Assembly: GCA_963530295.1 (NCBI GenBank) | Contig: CAUSCF010000008.1 | Coordinates: 1-64,000, forward strand | From: JABCPE02 sp963530295 | GTDB lineage: Bacteria; Bacteroidota; Bacteroidia; Flavobacteriales; Weeksellaceae | Length of the DNA: 64,000 bases | Direction of reading: 5' to 3' | Shown here: positions 53,874 through 63,028 of the stretch, piece after piece | How the letters are laid out: the number at the start of each line of letters is the position of its first letter | How positions within the stretch are numbered: the stretch's first letter is position 1 | Program-made: the position numbers and the translations under genes | Notes under the pieces: generated by a model | The model's database searches: none | Seen by the model: only the letters and a program-made list of their open reading frames with translations | Told to the model about the DNA's origin: nothing

Positions 53874-55013
53874 CTATTCTTCATTAAATATTTGGGGAAA
53901 ATAGAATTCATATTTATTCAAAAAACCATCTAATATTCGTCTAAATAGATCTTTATTATCATTATTCATTTCTTTAGGGTCGAATATGGAATACCTACCA
54001 TGGCTAAATAATTGTAAGGCTCGTTCAAAAACTATTTCATCATCTAAATGATTAATACATTTATCAATTTTATCATATCCAAAAAAAGAAGCTGTCTTTT
54101 CTAAAATACTTCTTAGAGAATTGAAATGATATGTATAAATTTTATCAGATTCTGCCACTTTTTTTAGCTCGCTCAGTATGGCTATATGATGAAAGAAGGG
54201 AGTGTCTTCAGTATCTTGTAAACTATATCCATTCATTTCTTTACCATGTAAGAAATATCGTTTACTTTTGACTTTTCTACCAAATTGATTGTGAAGTACA
54301 TTAAAAAATAAACTATGATGAGTTGAAATTACTGTTTTAATTGGCATACTAAATTTCCCTTCTGTATCCTTTGTTATTAATAAATTACATAAATCACAAG
54401 CAATAGCAATGGCATTGTTTTCGTCTAAAGATGAGATTGGATCATCTATATAGATGTATTTCACCCAACTATAAGCAGGATCTTTATCAATAACTAACTG
54501 ACAAATAGCCATAAAAAAACACCAGATAAATAGAGTTTCTTCTCCTCTTGATATTTTAATATTCTCTATCATTTGTTGATTACCTTCAATAACTATACTT
54601 CTTGAAAAACGCACAACATAATTATCATAGTCAATATCAAAATGTAAATCAGTATAATTACGGAAAAATGCCTCTACCTTGCTATTTAAATCTAATTCGC
54701 GTAATCCTTCAAAAAATGCAGATTCAGATTTTAGCTCAAGAAATCTATTTGTATCATTTTCTAAATCATTGTTCCAAAAAAATAAATCTTCTGTAAATGC
54801 ATTGAAATACAAAGTATCTCTACTCGTTACATTTCCATCTTCATCAAAAGTTTTGCCTATTTGTTTAAACTCCATGGAAAGTCTGGTTTTTCCTATTCCA
54901 TTGTGAGCAAAAATGAGTATCAAATCTTTCTCTTTTCTACCCTCTTCTGTTAATTTTTCTCGAAAATTCTCAGCAATTTCTGTTAAAGCTCCAAAATTTA
55001 CTACTGTATTCAT
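53874..55013 (-). CDS. PrrC/RloC-like ATPase, candidate anticodon nuclease linked to type I RM
   Basis: This 379-residue protein has an ABC-type ATPase part: Walker A HNGIGKT (37-43), signature ISRGEE (154-159), Walker B YIYIDDPISSLDE (187-198) and H-loop STHH (230-233). The C-terminal domain has R301-x3-E305 within NSLRSILEKTASFF and H338 in FSHGRYS, 33 residues after E305. Phage-exclusion PrrC of E. coli (396 residues) has the triad R320, E324, H356 at nearly the same spacing. PrrC is kept silent by its type I RM complex and cleaves tRNA when a phage inhibits restriction. This gene sits between hsdS and hsdM, 5 and 14 bases away. Function is inferred from the triad, length and linkage; a simple AAA_13 helper ATPase (RloA-like) is the alternative. 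Confidence 0.7.
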   Translation of the reverse strand: MNTVVNFGALTEIAENFREKLTEEGRKEKDLILIFAHNGIGKTRLSMEFKQIGKTFDEDGNVTSRDTLYFNAFTEDLFFWNNDLENDTNRFLELKSESAFFEGLRELDLNSKVEAFFRNYTDLHFDIDYDNYVVRFSRSIVIEGNQQMIENIKISRGEETLFIWCFFMAICQLVIDKDPAYSWVKYIYIDDPISSLDENNAIAIACDLCNLLITKDTEGKFSMPIKTVISTHHSLFFNVLHNQFGRKVKSKRYFLHGKEMNGYSLQDTEDTPFFHHIAILSELKKVAESDKIYTYHFNSLRSILEKTASFFGYDKIDKCINHLDDEIVFERALQLFSHGRYSIFDPKEMNNDNKDLFRRILDGFLNKYEFYFPQIFNEE

Positions 55014-55018
55014 TTTTT

Positions 55019-56284
55019 TTAATTCATTACAGGAAACAATCCCTGCATTAGTCCTTTTTTATGTTGTTTTAATAACTCTATTTTTTGGTCTTGTGCTTCT
55101 ATGGTTTCATCCAAAGATGAAAGACAATCAGCTATTTTTTGTTGTTCTTTTATTGTTGGTAATAAAACTTTTGTATTTCGCAGGTCATTCATGTTAATTT
55201 TCATGGGAACTGCATTTAATAATGATTTACTGCGAATTTCTTTCTGATATACTTCTGATTGAAAATATCCATTTAAATAATGCGGAATGAATTTATCCGA
55301 TTTTTTTACAGTAGCAAGTGTTACATAAATACTGAATTCGTAATCCCAACTTACTACAGTTGAAAATCCAATATTTCCAATTCTTGTAATCAGAATATCA
55401 TCTTTTTCAGGTTTATTTTTAGCCGTTAAAATTAAATAATCCTCCTTCGAAATGAATTTATTCTTATTTTTACTTATTAGATTTTCAACACTAAAAAATG
55501 GTATTCCTTCTTCTGTATATTTTGGTGTTTGATGTGTCCCATCAAAAATTGAAAATGAAATTTCCCCCAGCGTTTTCTCCTCCCATGCCCCATCATTTAT
55601 AAATTCTGGAAAACGAAGCTTTGGCAAGTTACCCCCCCCTATAACATCATGATTATCATTGACTTGCGGGAAAAGCTGCTGCATCAAACCTTTTTTATGC
55701 TCTTTAAGCAATTTTAGTTTTTCCTCCTGCGCCTCAATAAGTTCATCTAAAGATGAAAGACAATTGGCAATTTTTTGTTGCTCCTTAAGAGAAGGAATTT
55801 TAATATTTATATTTTCTATATTTGATTTATTTATCCCTGCTTGAGCTCCACCTCCTGCCAAAGATTCAATCTGTTTTGTTATCCTTTGAAGATAATAATA
55901 CAAAAATTTAGAATCTAAATTTACTAAATTCACAAACCCTGCAACAGATTGATTTCCACAACATTCAAAATTTAAAAATCCTATTTTTCCTAAGGTTGCT
56001 CCTGTCATAGCAAGGACAGTTGTGTTTTGGGGTAGTAGTTTTGTTGAACTTTGTTGTAACCCTTCTGTAGTAATATATTTTGTTGGGTATCGAATAATAT
56101 TATTTTTTAATTCTCCTGAACCTATCCAACCTATATCCCCCCCCCAATATTCCTCTACATCTGTACTTGGGGTACCTCCCACAACCACTTTACTAACCTC
56201 TCCTAATATATTCTCTCTCCATGCTTGTGAAAACTCTTTAAATCGTAATTTGGGTATTAGCTTATTTTTTTTATTAGTCATCAT
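55019..56284 (-). CDS. hsdS: Type I restriction-modification specificity subunit (HsdS), likely phase-variable
   Basis: This 421-residue protein has two target-recognition domains, each followed by a conserved helical repeat: LKEQQKIANCLSSLDELIEA (about 166-185) and IKEQQKIADCLSSLDETIEA (about 380-400), each with a following QKxxLLKxHKKGLMQ. It determines the DNA target of the complex. A run of nine G lies at codons 47-50 and one of eight G at about codons 216-218, between the two halves. Loss or gain of one base at the first abolishes the protein; at the second it would leave a half-size HsdS, a form known to dimerise in some systems. The gene is on in this copy. Confidence 0.92.
   Translation of the reverse strand: MMTNKKNKLIPKLRFKEFSQAWRENILGEVSKVVVGGTPSTDVEEYWGGDIGWIGSGELKNNIIRYPTKYITTEGLQQSSTKLLPQNTTVLAMTGATLGKIGFLNFECCGNQSVAGFVNLVNLDSKFLYYYLQRITKQIESLAGGGAQAGINKSNIENINIKIPSLKEQQKIANCLSSLDELIEAQEEKLKLLKEHKKGLMQQLFPQVNDNHDVIGGGNLPKLRFPEFINDGAWEEKTLGEISFSIFDGTHQTPKYTEEGIPFFSVENLISKNKNKFISKEDYLILTAKNKPEKDDILITRIGNIGFSTVVSWDYEFSIYVTLATVKKSDKFIPHYLNGYFQSEVYQKEIRSKSLLNAVPMKINMNDLRNTKVLLPTIKEQQKIADCLSSLDETIEAQDQKIELLKQHKKGLMQGLFPVMN
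55632..55639 (-). repeat. Poly-G8 tract at the centre of hsdS
   Basis: Eight consecutive G on the coding strand encode the IGGGN segment that joins the first conserved repeat to the second recognition domain. Such a run is exceptional in this AT-rich DNA and is placed where a frameshift would separate the two halves of the subunit. Confidence 0.85.
56137..56145 (-). repeat. Poly-G9 tract near the start of hsdS
   Basis: Nine consecutive G on the coding strand (residues W47-G-G-D50) lie in the first recognition domain. Slipped-strand mispairing here would frameshift and switch off HsdS early, and with it methylation and cleavage. Confidence 0.85.
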
Positions 56285-56535
56285 AAATAAAATTAAATTG
56301 GATATAAAATCTCAAGCAATGCTACTGTTTAAAAAAAATGTCTTTTATCTAACATTTAATTTTATATTTTTTTTCATAAAATACTTTATTATCAATTATT
56401 GATAGCATTTTGCTTAACATTTTTATTTTAAAAGTTATTAATTATCAGTATTTTAAAAGTAAATATTTTAAACTTTTATCTTTCAAAATATATTTAACGC
56501 AGTTTCTTATATAATAATTCCAATCATACTAACAT

Positions 56536-59500
56536 CTATTCATAGGCTTCCAAGCCACTGATTTCAGCACCTTGAGCTAATTTTTTCAATTGGGGAATTA
56601 AATCTTCCATTAAAGATAATTCTCTTTGACTTCGCTCTTTCCAACTAAGTTCTAAAGGGATTAACAGGTCGGTAAGTTTTTCACCATCAAATATCATTCT
56701 TGCTAAAATATTTTCCACAAAGGTTTTTAGAGTCACAGTTGTTAATCCATGTTTATTTGCTATCTCTGCTAATTCTTTGTTATATTTTTGGTTTTTGAAT
56801 GCATCAAATAACTGTGTCAATTCTTCTTTTCCGTAGCCCTTTGTCCAATCCAAATTATCAATAAAATCAGATAAATCTTGTTCTTCATCCATTAAGTTTG
56901 ATGTTGATTTCAACAAGTTTTTGACTTGTTCTTTACTCATCTTTTGTTTTGTTGTTTTTTGCTGAGTACTATCAGAAATCAAGTCCATAATATAGTCATA
57001 ATCAATAACAGAAGAAGCAAACAAGATAAATTCAAAGTCCAATTCTTGAATCTCAATGGGCGCATCATCACCTTGCTTGTCTTGAATCATTTTTAGTTGT
57101 TTGGCTGTTTCTAAATATGAACTTCGAAATCCATGTAAGGTTTCAGTAGGCAAAATAGTTTCAATGACTTTTTTTTGTTCCTCTTCTAAATCAGTGTATT
57201 GATTGAGCTGTGTTTTTAGTTTTTGTATTTCTTTGAAATTTTTTACAAAAGCAATCCGTGCAGCATCTCCTTTTAGATTATAAACTTCCTGAGGCTCATT
57301 CACAAGATTTTGTTCAGTCATAAATACTTCCAATTTCTTTACAGCTTCTCTATATTTTTCAATAACAACAGAGGCAGGTTCTACAAGCCAAATTTCTTTG
57401 GCTTGTTCACTATTTTTTCCTGAAAAAAGAGCAATAGCTTGATTAACAGCATCTTGCTGTGAACGAAAATCTAAAATGTTTCCATAAGGTTTCGTATCAT
57501 TAAGCACACGATTAGTTCTAGAAAAAGCCTGAATCAATCCATGGTATTTCAAATTTTTATCTACATATAATGTATTGAGATATTTACTATCAAACCCAGT
57601 AAGTAACATATCTACTACAATAGTAATATCAATTTTATTTTGATTAGAATACTCTTTATTACTATATTTCTGAAGTTTTATTCTATTTTGAACATCTTGA
57701 TAATATAGGTCAAATTCGTTAATATTATGATTTGTTCCAAACTGCCTATTATAATCATTGATAATTTGTATCAGTGTCTCCTTTTTTTCTTCTGGATTTT
57801 GCTGATTGTCTTCTTTTTCTTGAATTAGATCTTCTTGTAATTGTTTAATGTCTGCTGAGTTTTTCAAGCTATTAAGATCATTTTCTTTTTCCATTAATTG
57901 AGCTGGTGGAGAAAACACACAAGCAATATTCAAGGGTTTAAAATCTTCATTTTTCTGTTGTTTACTTCTCTGTATTTTCCTGAAAAGTTTATAGTACTCA
58001 ATGGCATCATTAATAGAAGCAGTTGCAAATATTGCGTTAAATTTTCTAGAATTTGTAGCAGAATCATGTTTATCCAAAATAGCATCTACTACTGCTTGTT
58101 TGGTAATTAAATCACCATGTTTATGTGTTTGATTACCCTCTCCTTTATAATAATCAATATGAAAACGCAGCACATTTCTATCTTCTATAGCGTTGGTGAT
58201 GGTATAATCATGTAGTTCTTTCTCGAAGATAGATTCTGTAGTTTTATAGCTTTCGTATTGGCCTTCTCGGATTTTAGCTGTTGAATTTTGTTCAAAAATA
58301 GGTGTTCCTGTGAAGCCAAATAATTGAGCATTTGGGAAAAATTCTGTAATTGCTCGATGATTTTCACCAAACTGAGAACGATGGCATTCGTCAAAAATAA
58401 ATACAACTCTTTTATCGCTCATTACCTGCAACCGTTCTTTGTAATTTTTCTTATTGGCATCATCTAACGCCAATCCTAATTTTTGAATTGTAGTAACTAT
58501 CACTTTATCAGCATAATCTGAAGAAAGCAAACGCCTTACCAAAGTTTCGGTATTGGTATTTTCTTCTACACTGTTCTCCTGAAATTTATTAAACTCCTCT
58601 CTAGTTTGGCGATCAAGGTCTTTTCTATCCACTACAAATAGACATTTTTCTATTTCTGGATTATCTTTCATAAGTGTAGATGCTTTGAACGAAGTCAAAG
58701 TTTTCCCACTTCCTGTAGTATGCCAAATATACCCATTTCCCCTATTCTGTTTTACACATTCATCAATTGCCTTTACTGCGTAAATTTGATATGGACGCAT
58801 TACAAGCAATTTTTGCTCACTTTCTACCAAGACCATATATTTACTAATCATCTCACCAAGTGTGCATTTAGGTAAAAAAAACTGTGTAAAATCTTTTAGC
58901 CCTGAAATTTTCCTATTTTGAATATCAGCAAACTCGTATACAGGTAAAAATTGTTCATCTGCATTAAAAGTAAAATGCTCATTTCTATTATTTGCAAAAT
59001 AAAGTGTTTTAGTTCCATTACTTACGATAAACATTTGCATAAAACACAACAAAGAATTGGAGTAACCATTACCTTTTTCGTTTTTATAATCTACAATTTG
59101 TTGCATTGCCTTACGATGTGACACATCGCCTCTTTTGAGTTCTATTTGCACCAAAGGCAAGCCATTAATAAGAAGGATAATATCATATCTTTGATGACTA
59201 TTTTCTGTATTGATTTTCAGCTGATTGACTACTTCAAAATCATTCTTACACCAATCTTTAATATCTACTAAACTATAAATAAGAGGAGTACCATCTTCAC
59301 GCAAAAAATATCGTTTTTCACGCAATGATTTTGAGGCTATAAAAACATCCGCATTAATAATTTCTTCACGAAGTCTAAGAAATTCACTACTTGTAAGATG
59401 GACACGATTCAACCTTTCAAACTTGGCTTTAAAGTTCTGTTCAAGAGTTTTTCTATCAGTAATATCAGGTCGGTAGGTGTACTTTAATTCTTTTAGCCAA

Positions 59501-59538
59501 TCCAATAAATTATTTTCTATTTGAAATTCCTTGCTCAT
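56536..59538 (-). CDS. hsdR: Type I restriction endonuclease/translocase subunit (HsdR)
   Basis: This 1000-residue protein has an N-terminal PD-(D/E)xK nuclease: D119 (RYDIILLI), E133 and K135 (VQIELKRG). A superfamily 2 motor follows with TTGSGKT (274-280), DECH (383-386) and the motif LIQAFSRTNRVLND (about 700). The C-terminal helical domain binds the methylase core. ATG 59538 is chosen because the GTG at 59562 lies inside a predicted -7 box. A gap of 251 bases separates it from hsdS, so hsdS may have its own promoter; I saw no consensus box there. Confidence 0.95.
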   Translation of the reverse strand: MSKEFQIENNLLDWLKELKYTYRPDITDRKTLEQNFKAKFERLNRVHLTSSEFLRLREEIINADVFIASKSLREKRYFLREDGTPLIYSLVDIKDWCKNDFEVVNQLKINTENSHQRYDIILLINGLPLVQIELKRGDVSHRKAMQQIVDYKNEKGNGYSNSLLCFMQMFIVSNGTKTLYFANNRNEHFTFNADEQFLPVYEFADIQNRKISGLKDFTQFFLPKCTLGEMISKYMVLVESEQKLLVMRPYQIYAVKAIDECVKQNRGNGYIWHTTGSGKTLTSFKASTLMKDNPEIEKCLFVVDRKDLDRQTREEFNKFQENSVEENTNTETLVRRLLSSDYADKVIVTTIQKLGLALDDANKKNYKERLQVMSDKRVVFIFDECHRSQFGENHRAITEFFPNAQLFGFTGTPIFEQNSTAKIREGQYESYKTTESIFEKELHDYTITNAIEDRNVLRFHIDYYKGEGNQTHKHGDLITKQAVVDAILDKHDSATNSRKFNAIFATASINDAIEYYKLFRKIQRSKQQKNEDFKPLNIACVFSPPAQLMEKENDLNSLKNSADIKQLQEDLIQEKEDNQQNPEEKKETLIQIINDYNRQFGTNHNINEFDLYYQDVQNRIKLQKYSNKEYSNQNKIDITIVVDMLLTGFDSKYLNTLYVDKNLKYHGLIQAFSRTNRVLNDTKPYGNILDFRSQQDAVNQAIALFSGKNSEQAKEIWLVEPASVVIEKYREAVKKLEVFMTEQNLVNEPQEVYNLKGDAARIAFVKNFKEIQKLKTQLNQYTDLEEEQKKVIETILPTETLHGFRSSYLETAKQLKMIQDKQGDDAPIEIQELDFEFILFASSVIDYDYIMDLISDSTQQKTTKQKMSKEQVKNLLKSTSNLMDEEQDLSDFIDNLDWTKGYGKEELTQLFDAFKNQKYNKELAEIANKHGLTTVTLKTFVENILARMIFDGEKLTDLLIPLELSWKERSQRELSLMEDLIPQLKKLAQGAEISGLEAYE

Positions 59539-59561
59539 AGTAAAATTACTGTAATAAGACA

Positions 59562-59569
59562 CAAATGTA
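59562..59569 (-). promoter_or_regulatory. Predicted -7 box for hsdR
   Basis: TACATTTG on the - strand is a perfect match to the Bacteroidetes -7 consensus, 23 bases upstream of the chosen ATG. No clear TTG lies at the -33 place. It is divergent from the -7 box of the DUF2971 gene. Confidence 0.5.
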
Positions 59570-59691
59570 ACAATATTTATAACATTAGTGATTATATTTG
59601 ATATGATTAATAGAAAATCTTTATATACATTAGTAAGATTTTTTTGAAATATTTTGTACTAATTTATAGAGTACCTTACCTTATCAATAAC

Positions 59692-59699
59692 TATATTTG
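59692..59699 (+). promoter_or_regulatory. Predicted -7 box for the DUF2971 gene
   Basis: TATATTTG perfectly fits TAnnTTTG and lies 22 bases upstream of ATG 59722. It excludes an upstream TTG at 59644 as the start. A good -33 element is not visible. Confidence 0.5.
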
Positions 59700-59721
59700 T
59701 AGAAATAAATGTCAAATTATA

Positions 59722-60975
59722 ATGGAAAATAAAGATTTAGAAAGATACCATAATGAAATATTATCTTATATAGGAAAATATGAGAATAATGTTTCCAAAA
59801 CTAATGCGAAAGAAGTTATTGACTCATTCAAAGAAGAATGGGTAAATTCTATTGGTTATATTTTTAAGAGAGAAGATTTAGGACAAAAGTATGGAAAAGC
59901 TTTGATTTTATATTCTGTCGGAATATTTGAACTAGAAACTCTATCAGAAGACGAAGTTGAGTTGCTATCTGAAAGAATTAAATTCTTTGACGAAAACGAG
60001 CCTGTAAAATACATGTTAAGGATCAAAACCACACTATTTATAAATGTTGCTCTATGCTGGCATAGACTAGGAGACAAGTATAAGAAAAATATAATAGATT
60101 CCATAAAAAAGTATATTTACTATTTGATATGTGATTCTTATAATACAAGTTATAGCCCAAGCGCATATAAGTTTAGGACATGCAACGAATACTTATTTCA
60201 ATCATTAATTAACGAAAGTATAGGGCTGACATCTCCAGGATATTTTAACGATCCGTTTGATAGCCCTATTCTTGAGCTATTGAATAATGATGAAGATTTT
60301 TCTCAATATATTCGCCAAGCTTATAATGAAGGTCTGAAAGTTTCTTGTTTTTCATCAAATATAAAACTACCAAGAGAAGAAACACACCAAGTTATAAATA
60401 ACGAAGAAAAGCTAAAGGAAGCTCTTCCTGAATACTTGAATGAGCTGATGTGGGCACATTATGCAGACTCTCACAAAGGGGTATGTATCAAGTATCACTT
60501 CCCTAATTCATTCACAAAATTTGTCGACAATAGTGATGGAGTTACTTGTTTTTTTAATGATGTAACTTATTCTAATAGTGATATCAGTCAATATTCTAAC
60601 AAAGATAGTATCAATATGAAGGATGCTTTTTTTCTTAAAGGAAAACAATGGGAATACGAAAACGAATTAAGGCTCTTATACTTCGATGTTAATGGGAGAG
60701 AGGGATATAAAGTCATAAAAGCTGAGAATTGTATTGAAGCTGTATATTTTGGGTTAAGATGTTCTGAAGAAAATAAGACTACTATTATGAACATCTTAAA
60801 GGACAAAAAGCTTATTCGGGAAAAGCAAACGGAAAGTCCAATTAAATTTTATCAAATGGAGGTAGACAAAGAACATTTTGGACAAGTGAAAGCTGTTGAA
60901 ATCAAACCTGATGCAGTATCTAAAAACTGTCGATGTTGGATAATACAATTCATAAAGAAGCTAATGCATTTATGA
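59722..60975 (+). CDS. DUF2971 family protein, divergent from hsdR
   Basis: This 417-residue protein has a helical N-terminal part (1-150) and a DUF2971 domain with PGYFNDPFDSPI (about 199-210), VSCFSS, LMWAHYADSHKGVCIKY and WEYENELRLLYFD. DUF2971 proteins are often found beside restriction and abortive-infection genes, but their activity is not established. The conserved polar positions (D, H, E) could form an active site. ATG 59722 is chosen from the promoter box directly upstream. Divergent placement to hsdR suggests an addition to the defence locus. Confidence 0.8.
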   Translation: MENKDLERYHNEILSYIGKYENNVSKTNAKEVIDSFKEEWVNSIGYIFKREDLGQKYGKALILYSVGIFELETLSEDEVELLSERIKFFDENEPVKYMLRIKTTLFINVALCWHRLGDKYKKNIIDSIKKYIYYLICDSYNTSYSPSAYKFRTCNEYLFQSLINESIGLTSPGYFNDPFDSPILELLNNDEDFSQYIRQAYNEGLKVSCFSSNIKLPREETHQVINNEEKLKEALPEYLNELMWAHYADSHKGVCIKYHFPNSFTKFVDNSDGVTCFFNDVTYSNSDISQYSNKDSINMKDAFFLKGKQWEYENELRLLYFDVNGREGYKVIKAENCIEAVYFGLRCSEENKTTIMNILKDKKLIREKQTESPIKFYQMEVDKEHFGQVKAVEIKPDAVSKNCRCWIIQFIKKLMHL

Positions 60976-61321
60976 TAGACAGACTTTATTTTTATACTCA
61001 TCTCGTTACAGAACAAAGAAAAGAAACCATACAAACTAAAATTTGTGCGACTTCATTTTATACTTTTTTTGCTTTTTAGACAAACATTGAAAAATATATC
61101 CATTTTTGACATTCTATTTCCTTATTACAACAGTCCTCAACATTATTCCTCTTTCTGTATTTTTAATAAAATTTCTATCGTTTCAACATACTTACCTTTA
61201 CACAATTAAAAAAATGCTTATAACAAAATAAATAGTTAGGACATTACAATAGGTAAAGAATGAATTAAAAATCTGTTAGATTTGTAAAAATAGTTATAAA
61301 AAAAACAACTAACTAACAATA
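60976..61321. other. AT-rich gap without a gene
   Basis: The sequence after the DUF2971 gene is AT-rich and full of stop codons in all frames. I see no gene, repeat or RNA in it. Confidence 0.6.
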
Positions 61322-61350
61322 GTCCCTAATATAAAAAACAGGGACCTTTT
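61322..61350 (+). terminator. Terminator-like hairpin
   Basis: GTCCCT (61322-61327) and AGGGAC (61340-61345) form a perfect stem with a 12-base A-rich loop, followed by five T. No intact gene lies directly upstream, so it may be left from lost DNA. Confidence 0.65.
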
Positions 61351-61464
61351 TAGTGTTAGTCCATGGTATTTTATGATAAATCATATTAATTATAACTCAA
61401 TATAACTCATTGATTTTAAGCAAAATGATGTTTTATAATAATTTATTACAATATTAATAAAATC

Positions 61465-61479
61465 CCTCCAGCTCCACAA
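61465..61479 (+). repeat. tmRNA-3'-end-like direct repeat, left copy
   Basis: CCTCCAGCTCCACAA is identical to 62872-62886. Both are followed by a similar TAAATCAACACnTTA stretch. The core closely resembles the 3' acceptor end of ssrA (CAGCTCCACCA), a common integrase target, so the pair may be remains of att sites. Confidence 0.5.
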
Positions 61480-61550
61480 AGTTTGTAATTTGCTATAAAT
61501 CAACACCTTAAAAACAAGACAAGTGATTTGTAGTAAAAAATAGTAAGTTT

Positions 61551-61664
61551 TTAGCCTTTGAAGTAGAAGGAGATAATATGGAGTCTGACTACTTGGAAGG
61601 CTATATTATCATATGCCAAAAAACATCACCTAATGGAATTCCAAACTACATTTTTAGGAGTTAG
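61551..61664 (+). pseudogene. Fossil of an S24 (LexA/CI-type) repressor C-terminus
   Basis: The frame reads LAFEVEGDNMESDYLEGYII, then ICQKTSPNGIPNYIFRS and stop. This matches the pattern of the phage-repressor peptidase domain (VxGDSMEPxxxxGDxxI). The catalytic serine position of GDSM is asparagine here and the rest of the protein is missing. It is evidence of a lost prophage or element between the direct repeats. Confidence 0.6.
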
Positions 61665-61712
61665 GATTTCATAGTCGCTCATCATTTATCTAAAATATTT
61701 TTATAAAACATA

Positions 61713-62786
61713 ATGGAACTAAAAACTAAATTAGAACAACTACACCAAAGGGTGGATAATCTAAAAGAACAGATACAAACAGAAGAGGCTACTAAAAATG
61801 CATTTATCATGCCTTTTATACAAATTCTTGGATATGATATTTTCAATCCAATAGAAGTTATTCCTGAATTTGTATGTGATATCGGAACTAAAAAAGGGGA
61901 AAAGGTAGACTACATGATAATGAAAGATGGTGAACCTATTTTAGTTATAGAGTGCAAGCATTGGAAAGAAAATGCAGACGCACACAATTCCCAACTACAT
62001 AGATATTACCATGTTTCAAAGGCTCGTTTTGGAATTCTTACCAATGGAATAATATATAATTTCTATACTGATTTGGAAAAGCCATATATTATGGATGAAA
62101 AACCATTTTTAACCATCAATCTTGATGATTTAAAAGATAGCTCCATAAAAGTTTTAGAAAAATTCACCAAAACATCTTACGACCTTGAGAGTATTTTAGA
62201 TTCTGCTGAATCCTTGAAATATATTAAAGCCATTAGAAAAGAATTTGAAACAGAAATAGATAATCCGTCAGATGAATTTATAAAATTATTGGTAAATAGA
62301 TTTTTTGACAGACCTTTAACAGCAAACAGACTTTCAATATTTCGCGAATACACCAAAAGAGCACTGACAAGCTCTATAAACGAATCCATAAGTTCTAGAT
62401 TAAAATCAGCATTAAGTATAAATGAAAACATTCATGATACAAAAACAAAAGAAAACGAGGTATTGGATTCAATAGATGAAAATTCAGAATCAAAAGTAGT
62501 TACCACTGAAGATGAAATAGAAGGATTCCAAATTGTAAAAGCAATTTTAAGAGAAGTCATTTCCGCTGATAGAATTGCTCCAAGAGATACACAATCTTAT
62601 TTTGGAGTTTTACTTGATGACAATAACCGAAAACCACTTTGCAGATTACACCTTAATGGAGGTAAAAAATATATAGAGCTATTTCATAACGGTAAAGATG
62701 CAGGAGAAAAAATACTAATAAACTCTCTTGATGATATTTATAATCACAAAGTAGAACTACAAAAAACAGTGGATAACTACAAGTAA
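61713..62786 (+). CDS. Type I restriction enzyme R N-terminal domain protein (HSDR_N nuclease)
   Basis: This 357-residue protein has an N-terminal coiled coil (1-25) and then a PD-(D/E)xK nuclease domain typical of HSDR_N_2: E52, VDY with D66, and VIECKHW with E80 and K82. A helical middle follows. The C-terminal domain (about 265-350, GFQIVKAILREVISADRIAP) is of the kind found in stand-alone predicted endonucleases. No helicase motor or methylase is attached, so it is not an HsdR. Such genes are common in defence islands. It lies between two 15-base direct repeats and may be cargo of a small lost element. Confidence 0.82.
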   Translation: MELKTKLEQLHQRVDNLKEQIQTEEATKNAFIMPFIQILGYDIFNPIEVIPEFVCDIGTKKGEKVDYMIMKDGEPILVIECKHWKENADAHNSQLHRYYHVSKARFGILTNGIIYNFYTDLEKPYIMDEKPFLTINLDDLKDSSIKVLEKFTKTSYDLESILDSAESLKYIKAIRKEFETEIDNPSDEFIKLLVNRFFDRPLTANRLSIFREYTKRALTSSINESISSRLKSALSINENIHDTKTKENEVLDSIDENSESKVVTTEDEIEGFQIVKAILREVISADRIAPRDTQSYFGVLLDDNNRKPLCRLHLNGGKKYIELFHNGKDAGEKILINSLDDIYNHKVELQKTVDNYK

Positions 62787-62871
62787 TAAAGAGATTAAAA
62801 ATAGTAAAAAATAGAGGTTAAACAGAATATTGAAAAAAAATTAACTCGCTAATAATCACTAATATAGTTTT

Positions 62872-62886
62872 CCTCCAGCTCCACAA
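62872..62886 (+). repeat. tmRNA-3'-end-like direct repeat, right copy
   Basis: This copy is identical in 15 bases to 61465-61479. The pair encloses the HSDR_N gene and the S24 fossil, a unit of about 1.4 kb. Confidence 0.5.
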
Positions 62887-62930
62887 TAATACCTGTAAAT
62901 CAACACATTACAGAAACAAAAGACTAAAAT

Positions 62931-62960
62931 AGGGACTTTTTATGAAGTCTCTATTGTTTT
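62931..62960 (+). terminator. Terminator-like hairpin after the right repeat
   Basis: AGGGACTT pairs with AAGTCTCT (one G-T pair) around TTTATG, followed by attgttttt. It could end transcription of the HSDR_N gene. Confidence 0.5.
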
Positions 62961-63028
62961 TCGGATAGTATTTAGTTTTTAATAGCTTAACTTTTATAAG
63001 TTATTGAAAATATGTACATTACACAAAA

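Noticed and set aside
53874..55013. RecF- or SMC-type repair ATPase
   Set aside because: It has ABC motifs but no long coiled coil, and the R-x3-E plus H pattern and hsd linkage fit PrrC/RloC better.
61465..61479. A tRNA or tmRNA gene
   Set aside because: Only about 15 bases resemble the 3' acceptor end. No matching 5' half or T-arm is present upstream.
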